A stretch of DNA of 64,000 bases from Gambelia wislizenii. Lineage: Eukaryota; Chordata; Lepidosauria; Squamata; Crotaphytidae. Below, piece by piece: positions 56,400-64,000 of this stretch. Under the pieces are notes generated by a model. It worked only from the letters and a program-made list of their open reading frames with translations. It did not search any database and had not been told where the DNA came from. Position 1 is the stretch's first letter, and the number at the start of each line of letters is the position of its first letter. Location: contig JAUMIR010000003.1 in NCBI GenBank assembly GCA_030847615.1, forward strand, positions 337,905,756 through 337,969,755. Direction: 5' to 3'. A program made the translations under genes and the position numbers.

Positions 56400-56707
56400 G
56401 GAGATTATCAGACACGGCAAAAAACACAAAAGGAGAACATGAGGATGTCACTGTCCCTTGAATGGGTCCCAGTTTCAGACAACGACGTCATCCTCGCGTG
56501 CTAAATCTGTGCTGCGGCCATGAATAAGGAGTTGCTTTTCATTGAGGGGACCTCCCTGTCAATTGAAAGCAATGCCGTATTTGTGGCTGCAGCACAGATT
56601 CAACATGCGAGGATGACAACGATGTCTGGAACTGGGACCTGTTTGTGGGACAGTAATGTCATCCTCGCATGCTCCTGTTGGGCTTTTTGGACACGTCTGA
56701 TAATCTC
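56400..56707. mobile_element. Foldback-TIR MITE
   Basis: Ends GGAGATTATCAGACACGGC and, reverse-complemented, AGAGATTATCAGACGTGTC; flanks CTA and TTA. Internal arms pair (ATCTGTGCTGCGGCCATGAA, with GGCTGCAGCACAGATTC). Same interior type as 32550. Confidence 0.7.
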
Positions 56708-56984
56708 TTTATTTACAATTCTGCTCACTATGGCTAGAATCCTGTTGGTTAGTCCTAACTAGATTAGATTTATTTGATTGGTTGTTGAATGGTTTAATCC
56801 AATTGATTGCATCATCTACTCTGGTTAGAACAAACAACAAAAAGTAAGGAGAAGAGGTGGTGGGAGAACAGATCTTGTGTCACCTTCCAGGCTGCATCAG
56901 AAGTGAGCACATGAAAGATTTGCTTAAATAAACTGATTAGACTTAAAGGTACCAAAAGGCTACTTTTTCTTCCCATTCTAATAC

Positions 56985-57293
56985 AGAATCATAGAATTGT
57001 AGAGTTGGAAGAGACTACAAGGCTACTAACCACCCAGTCCAACCCCCTACCAAGCAGGAAATCACGATCAAAGCATCCCTGACAGATGGCCATCCAGCCT
57101 CTGTTTAAAGACCTCCAAGGAAAGAGACCCCACCACACTCCGAGGGAGTGTGTTCCACTGCTGAACAGCTCTTACTGTCAAAAAGTTCCTCCTAATGTTG
57201 AGGTGGAATCTGTTCCTGGAGCTTGCATCCATTGCTCCGTGTTCTAGTCTCTGGAGCAGCAGAAAACAAGCTTGCTTCATCCTCAATGTGACA
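56985..57293 (-). mobile_element. CR1 LINE 3' end
   Basis: On minus: NRFHLNIRRNFLTVRAVQQW, NTLPRSVVGSLSLEVFKQRL, DGHLSGML and the CR1 end CTCTACAATTCTATGATTC. Frame intact over 70 codons; 5'-truncated. Confidence 0.85.
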
Positions 57294-57750
57294 CCCCTAA
57301 ATGGCTGTCTCTTGAAAACTAGAAACTACTATTATCCTACAGTACCAAAATTTTACTTATCCTGTTCTAATTTACTCCCTATAACAGGAAAGAAAGCCAG
57401 ACATCTGAATAAGTACGGTCTAATTTGCCAATATATTTAGTTTACAACTGAATGTTATAGTATATATTGGCTGATATTGTTTTCCATCCATCCATCTTTC
57501 TAATAACCCCTCATTTTGCAGTGTTGGAGATTATTTAGGTATCCCAGAGAACCAAGCAAAGCTTGTTAACAATTACAGGATGCTTTCCATAACCCTGCCA
57601 TTGGCACCATATCTAGTGATGAGAACAGAAAAGGCATTTAATGAATTATAGAACAATCAATTATAGAAGTAATGATGGGACAATGACTTCTTTCTAACTG
57701 AAGCAGAACTTTAACTTCAACCCCTCTTCCTCCAGCCCAGACAAACAAAA
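57294..57750. other. Unassigned sequence
   Basis: No recognised content. Confidence 0.45.
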
Positions 57751-57752
57751 TA

Positions 57753-57957
57753 CAGTGGGCCTTCCAGATCCACAGAGGTTTGGTTCTAGGCAAAAAAAGC
57801 AGATGGTTGCTCCCCATATTATTAAATGGCAACGACACGAGCATGGACACATCAGCACATCCACATCCATGTCCCCTCCATTTTAAGTGTGGGATGAAAT
57901 GATCCACGGGTGGTTGAAATTGCAGATCAGGAGCCCATGGATTGGGAGGGGCCACTG
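57753..57957. mobile_element. Tigger-like palindromic MITE with TA duplication
   Basis: CAGTGGGCCTTCCAGATCCA and GGATTGGGAGGGGCCACTG; TA at 57751-57752 and 57958-57959. 205 bp. Confidence 0.75.
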
Positions 57958-58272
57958 TAATTTAATGTGATCTAAAGTTCAAGGTTTCAAATGTGGGGTG
58001 AAAAGGAAGCATGAAAAAGGGAGAGGCATAGAAGTGATTGATAGAATAGTATGACATTCATCCACATGCAGTTCAAACCTGGGCAAATCAATGGAGATAA
58101 ACTATCCATTGCACTGAACAGAATACAGAATACAACTTTAAAAATAAATTTATTGTAGCATTTTAATTATTTTCAAGGTTCTCACCAGAGATATATATCC
58201 TAAATTTTTACCTTGTTGTTAGAGACTATTCACAAGCATTTTGATATTTTTTTCAGAGGGGTAGCTATCTTA

Positions 58273-59359
58273 GGCCTTGTTTGCACCAGCCACTTAATAC
58301 TGCACCAGTATTATGCTCTGGGCTGGCCCTGAACAGACCACAATGGTGTCCACATACACCAGTGTGAGAGTGCATTGTTGTTCGCACAGGCCAGCTGGGT
58401 CAACACTGCATCGGCCCTGCTGGCCCATCACCCTTGGTGCCGCCGCCACTGCTGCCACCACCACTGCCTTGACTGCTAGCCCAGCAGCTCTGTCTGAGAG
58501 GCTGGCATCTCCCGTCACTGCTAGTGAGGTAAGCAGAGGGCACCTGTACGATTGACAAGGAGAGGAGCACCTTCTGCTTACCTCACTATCTGTGATGGGA
58601 GATGCCAGGCTCTAGGACAGAGCTGCTGAGCTGGTGGGTGAGGCAGTGGCAGTGGCCGCAAAGGGGATGGGCCAGCAGGGCTGACTGTGATGACTCTGCT
58701 AACGCTCACATGCTGCAACAATTTCCATTAATCAGAAATGGTTTATTGGATCAGGCATTTAAGCATTCATGTTCATTGCAAAGACAGTTCTGTCGGTTCA
58801 TGCCAGAACTCAGAAGATAATAGGAAAGCTAAGCTTTGATTACATCACCCACACCTGTAGTGGCCCATGAGAGCATTCCATGCTGCACCAGCCTCCCAAC
58901 CTCCCTTTGTACTTTCCCAAAACATAATTGGCCAGATGGCCTTGAACAATCCAGCAACAGGAGCTTTAACCATCTCCCAGCATGCCCTCTACTCATGTCA
59001 GCCTCTGGCATGCAAACTACTGCCTAGCAGCAAAAGTACATTTGAACTAAAAGTACATTTGAACTATACAAAGCCTGTGCCAGAGTCCTGACACTGATGC
59101 ATTGAGTGAGCAAGCATGTGAACAGCTGGGTCGGTCTGGCTCCCACCCGATCCAGCTGTCTGCATGCCAACAGACCTCAGAGCTACTTTAGGGTTTCTGG
59201 CAAACACCAGGCTTTCCCCTGACTTCACACAGTGTGGGACAAAGTCAAGTTAAGGGCCAGAAAGTGTGGATCCTCTCCCAGAAGTAGCCGTATGTTGTCC
59301 AGACTGCCAGTGCCAGATTTGGGGCAAGTACACCATTTTTCACCTGTGCAGACAAGGCC
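58273..59359. mobile_element. Harbinger-like DNA transposon, TTA duplication, non-autonomous
   Basis: TIRs GGCCTTGTTTGCACCAG and, reverse-complemented, GGCCTTGTCTGCACAGG. TTA on both sides (58270-58272, 59360-59362). An internal inverted repeat pairs 58481-58545 with 58563-58634. 58700-59090 is more AT-rich and may be a further insertion. No transposase frame. Confidence 0.72.
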
Positions 59360-59362
59360 TTA

Positions 59363-62300
59363 GTCTCTTGTAGCAAAAGGCACAAAGAGTGTTATTTAGC
59401 ATAAGCTTTTGTGGACAGAATTAGTCACATTTTGAATGGGCTTTTACTTAACCACATATGGCATAAAATGTTCCAACCTGCAGAAAATGAATAGTTACTC
59501 CTGTAGGTAAGAATAAAGATGGATGAATTTCTCCATTTCATTTTCCCCATAGTCACTTTTTTTAAAGCTTCAAATTATATCAAATTTATGAAAAATTGGT
59601 AATATGTAAATATATATATTTACCTATTCCACAGTGTTCTCCATACTGGCAATAGTTGTACTAATTGAATTTGAGTAGTACAGATGGTTGAGAGTTTGAT
59701 CAATTTGGGCTATATATGGGATTCAATGATGACACTTGGATTCTAAATACCCAAAGTCTTGAATGGGGCAAATTTCTCAGTTTTTCTTTCTCCCAGTTTT
59801 GATTTAAAAATCATCATCATCATCATATCTCCTCAGATTGTTTCCATGCAAATTATGAAGAAATTTGAAGATTTTGGAAAGTTCTCATTTTTTTAAAAAA
59901 ATGAACCAAACAAAATGTTAAGCCTTCTCTTGGGTAAAAAGGATCTTGACGATAAAATTTGTCAGTACAGCTTCCAGTATTTCAATGTACTTCACAGGTA
60001 TGATCTCAACAATCCTTACAATGCCTCTTTAAGGCTAAGTGCTATTTCCCCTTGTATATTATATTGCAGGTGAGAGACCTTTCCCAAGATTGGCCTAATG
60101 AAGTTAGGGCTTTGATGAGGTTTGAACTAAGGATTGCCCAGTTCACAGTCTTGGCCACAAGACTATCCTAGCTCTGTGCCAGGTACTGTTTCTTGCTAGG
60201 CCTACTTTCTATCTGTTAATTAATTCTTCCCAGAGCTGTTGTCACTTGGCAGTGACATGCCATCAGGCCAAATTGATGGCAAAATGGATAGACACTAAAC
60301 CCATCAATGAACAAAGCTACCTTTGTTATTTTATGGTGGTAAACATTTCTGCTTACATGCACCAGTGCCTCAGGAGCTGCATGTGTCCTCTACCTGACCT
60401 CAATGGCTTCAGGAACCTTCTAGAAGTGACAACTTCAATATTGCCAAAACAATTTTTACATAACATGTCCAATGTGTTTAATGGTATAATCATTTGACTT
60501 ACATTCTCCACTATGCTGACACAACCTTGTCAATTACAGCGCCTAACAACTTTCAAGCCAGCCTTTTTGAATCAGGTGAGTCAAAGAAAACAATTCCTCC
60601 TCAAATGGTCTTTATCTCTTAGTAGGAAAGCTTTATCTTCATGTCAGAAAACATTGCCCAGAGGTGAAATGGGGGGGGGGGATATAAAGAAAGCCAACAA
60701 CACTTTTTTTTTACAAATTGAATTCATTATTAGATGATAATTTTTTGTCTTTCAGAACAAAGCAGACAGATGCAAATGAATTGAACAGTCAGTGTGGAAT
60801 GGCTGTGCTCTAGAGCAAAATTTCACAAATTCCCCAAGCAACTGCTCTGAAAATGCTTTCATTATCCAGTGATGGGATACAAATATGAGATAACATCCTT
60901 CCAGCTCAGCAGTGGAATTAGTGGAAAGTAGTTCTGTGTTTCCAAGGCTGTATCAAGGCTAAAGTTCTCTACTGCCCTGCTTGTGTGACTGTCAGAAGCT
61001 GTTGGGATTGCCCCTGGGGTGAGTCCTCAAGACTGCAGGTTCAATCCAGAGCTGGCCCTATCATTAGATAAAGTGAGGCGACCACTTCAGGGAGCATTTT
61101 GTGGGTTTCAAATTAGTTTCTTTGAAAAGCTTTGAAGTAGAACATGACAAATACTGTAGTTACCCACAAGTTTCTCTTTTGTAATGAGTGTTTAACAAAC
61201 TTACATTCCAAAAGTAATGTAGGAACAAGTGGAAACAAAGGCTAGCATCCTGTTGATGCCCCTATGCAGGTGTTAGCTCTGCCTGTGTCGTTTTATGATA
61301 ATTGCAGGGGGAGGTATTCACTACTTCCCTCATTCAAGGATCACTTGACCACTGAACTTATCCGTCTTGTGTGGGGCCCCACTGCCATTTAGAACCCAGA
61401 GAAAAGAGTGGGACAGCCTCACTGGATGCACCATCATAACTGGACACACCACCAAGATGTCATCCTCTGGGAATTTCTGCAGATCCTCTGGAGAATGACA
61501 TTGTTGCCATACAACCAGCTATATGAACATATCCAGATACTGTGTGGTTGTCCGCCTCCTTGGCCACTAAATAGCTCGGGGGTGAGGGGGATTGGATGAA
61601 TTCTCCATGAAGGGAATGGAATATGAGACAGAGTTTTGTCTCAGAGTTCTGTTTCATTCAGATGATGCAGTGGCTAGGCAAAAGTAATTTCACTGGTGTT
61701 AACAAGTAATGCAGTCTTGTTAGCTTTTAAAGTTAAAGCGGAATTTTAGGTGGAAGATTTTGCTGGGACTTTTTTGAATGCTTATGGTCTTCTCTTATTA
61801 AGCTTGTGGTGTTTGCTAAAATATTTTTAACATTTACAAGAAATACAACAAATAAAGCAACACATCACCCCTAAATGTTACAGTTAGCAATGGCAATGAA
61901 TTACTTTCTAAACACTACACCAACTAATGGGAATTAATCAGTTTTTTAAAGTACTGTAGCTTTCTGAGCTCTTGTGTTTACTGCCATAGAGTGGAGAAGA
62001 GGTGTTAGTGGCTTCATGTGTCAGCATAATTTAACTAGTTTTGAGTGGACAGATCCACTTGGCTGGATGGGCCAATGGGTTTGCCATTTGCTACTGTGAC
62101 TCAGGCGGCTAAGTGTCTTACTCTGGCCCTAGTTAGAGTTTCTCCCTGCAAAACAATATACTCGATTGACTGAGCCTTCATTTATCCTCATCACTAGGGA
62201 GGAACCCAGTAGCCTCCTGTTCACTCTGGGTTCTTGCCTGGTCAATGATGACACCTTTGTTGTAATCTTGGTTTGGTTCTCTTCGTTTGTTTTCTGCTTC

Positions 62301-63275
62301 TGGTCTCCCAGCTTCCTGGCCCTCAGATCTTTGCTCCTGTTCAGTGTGAGGCTACAGACTTAGCTGTGACAGTGATTTACAACATTTTGCTTTTCTTCCT
62401 TGCTAATATGATGTCCTATTAGAGTTATGGGGGAATGTGTGGCACTCCAGATGTTGTAGGACTTCATATACCATCATCCTTTGTCATTGGATATATTTAC
62501 ATGGGCTAATGGAAGATGCAGTCCAGCAACATAAGACACACATGCCTCATCCCTGACCTACCACAACTGCATGCAAAGTTACTTCTTTGGACCATAACTC
62601 CCTGAATCTTCAACCAGTATATTTCCCCAGTCTCAAGTGGCATATTCATGGGGTGGCGATTTTCACCTTATTGCCTATAAAATACAAAAGTACACTATGC
62701 TGTTGAAAAGCAAAACTGTGGTTCTTTTTTTGAAAAAAGTGCCCTGGGGCAAAACAGGGGGGAAAGCCCTGTGTCATTTGGACTGCAGGGCTCCAAGAGT
62801 GGGGGGAGCCGGGGTAAACAGCCCATGCTGGCAAGCCCTCTGTGATAGGATCCAGACCTTAGCATCTCTTTACTCCCAAATTACCATATTTTTATCTTCA
62901 CCCTCTTCTGCAGAGGAGGTTTTAATTTTGTCAAATGAATATAGGTCACTTACAATTAGACCATATGTGATGCTCCTCTGTTTGAATCTTCCATGTTATA
63001 CAAAATAAAGTAGGCATCTGTTTTAACAACAGAGGGACAAGCAGGGGTTTGCTATTCCTGGCTGCTTTTTATTCACCTCAGGTGTCAAAAGTCCTTGAAG
63101 TAACAACAACCAACCAAGGTCAACTGCATTGCCACTGTTTTCCAAGTAAGACCATAGTCTGAGGCATAGTTATTAACAATTTGCTAGTCCACTGAATTCT
63201 GTGAATGAACATGTTTAGGTTCAGATTGCATATTGGTTTATTGAAGACCTGTATGTAAGACCTGTAACAAAGTAT
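59363..63275. other. Mostly unassigned intronic sequence
   Basis: 59370-59450 has the TCTTGTAGCAAAAGGCACAA repeat. 62435-62560 has a decayed CCAGATGTTGTAGGACTTCA palindromic repeat. Otherwise no coding signature or repeat was identified. Confidence 0.4.
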
Positions 63276-63861
63276 GTCTCTCTCTCTCTGGCTTTTCTTC
63301 GCAAACGAAGATTCAGGAAGGACTCATCCCGTGCTTTCTGCAAGCGCACTGATGACTGAAAAGGTCAATCTGAGATAAACATGTCCAGTTGCAGAAAGCA
63401 CAGCAGAGGGTCTCCTTGGGTGATGATTCCGGGTTGTGATTCTTTCTGCGTTGTCATTTCTCTTCGAGACTTCTTTGGCGTGAGCTCTCAAATAAGGCTG
63501 CATCATTGTGGATAGTGTGTCTCCATGCCTCTCGATGTGAGGCCATGGCGAACCATTGTTGGTGATCAATTTGGCTGAGCCTGAGATGTTGTTTCAGGGA
63601 GTCTTTGTATCGCTTTTTTGGAGCACCCCTCTTACGCTGACCCGTGGAGAGTTCACCGTAGAGTGCTGTTTTTGGGAGGCGATGGTCCTCCATCCTAGAA
63701 ATGTGCCCTGGCCAGCACAGCTGTGTTCTCAATATCATGGCCTCAATGCTGGTGATCCCTGCTTGCTCAAGGACAGCAACATTCATCACGCAGTCAGTCC
63801 AATGTATATTTAGGATTGTGCATATACAGCGCTGATGAAAGCATTCAAGGAGTCATAAGTG
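63276..63861 (-). mobile_element. Zinc-finger LINE, 3'-end copy (Z7)
   Basis: On minus: LLECFHQRCICTILNIHWTD, VAVLEQAGITSIEAMILRTQ, KRGAPKKRYKDSLKQHLRLS, HQQWFAMASHREAWRHTIHN and RQRSLEEKRQRRKNHNPESS. The stem-loop is perfect at 63297-63310. (CT)n at 63277-63289 is its tail. Confidence 0.85.
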
Positions 63862-64000
63862 TTTATACTGTAGAATTCATTGAAAGTATGCCATACTATT
63901 TTCAGATGGGCAGCATAAGGGAAAAAAATCTCTTTGTTTGTGGCTTCAACCTCACAACCATGCACATACTATGATGCATATGTATATGGCTTAGCTATTG

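Overview
The window is vertebrate nuclear DNA, most likely from a squamate reptile (lizard). It has long introns, dense old interspersed repeats and no prokaryotic gene layout. The repeat mix is CR1, L2, RTE-BovB, a Tx1-like LINE, Penelope-like elements, a tRNA-type SINE with an AAAT tail, Tigger-like TA elements and many palindromic MITEs. This combination is typical of lizards; the species cannot be named from the window.

One protein-coding gene is supported, on the minus strand. Two exons match MTUS2 (TIP150, microtubule-associated scaffold/tumour suppressor candidate 2). The large first coding exon is 26744..29316, with its start ATG at 29017 and 758 codons. The next coding exon is 10400..10640, giving 80 codons plus one base. 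The two join in phase 0 across a 16.1-kb intron. The C-terminal coiled-coil exons lie outside the window, and everything upstream of 29316 looks like 5' intron. The acceptor at 29316/29317 shows that at least one more 5' exon exists upstream.

Region by region. 1-3.2 kb is one CR1 LINE cut by a Penelope-like fragment, a hAT MITE with an 8-bp target duplication, a 1.55-kb inverted Penelope composite with a 14-bp target duplication, and a half foldback element. 4-6 kb holds a BovB tail and a decayed Tx1-like LINE. 7-10 kb holds L2, a SINE and an interrupted CR1. 10.4-26.7 kb is the intron between the two exons, full of MITEs, CR1, L2 and Tigger-like elements plus tandem arrays at 19.2 and 20.6 kb. 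29.3-35 kb is 5' intron with three copies of a zinc-finger LINE inside or beside older MITEs. 35-46 kb holds BovB, a 350-bp near-perfect hairpin MITE, L2 and more foldback elements. 46-64 kb continues in the same style and is sparser after 59.5 kb.

The most interesting structures are mobile-element ones. A foldback family has TIRs close to GGAnWTTWTCAGAC, 3-bp (often TAA/TTA) target duplications and different interiors. Seven 5'-truncated copies of one zinc-finger LINE share a 3'-terminal stem-loop and a (GA)n tail. Penelope-type terminal repeats sit in inverted orientation and carry a hammerhead-like core. No wholly new multi-gene system was found. All family names rest on pattern recognition from sequence; no database search was run.
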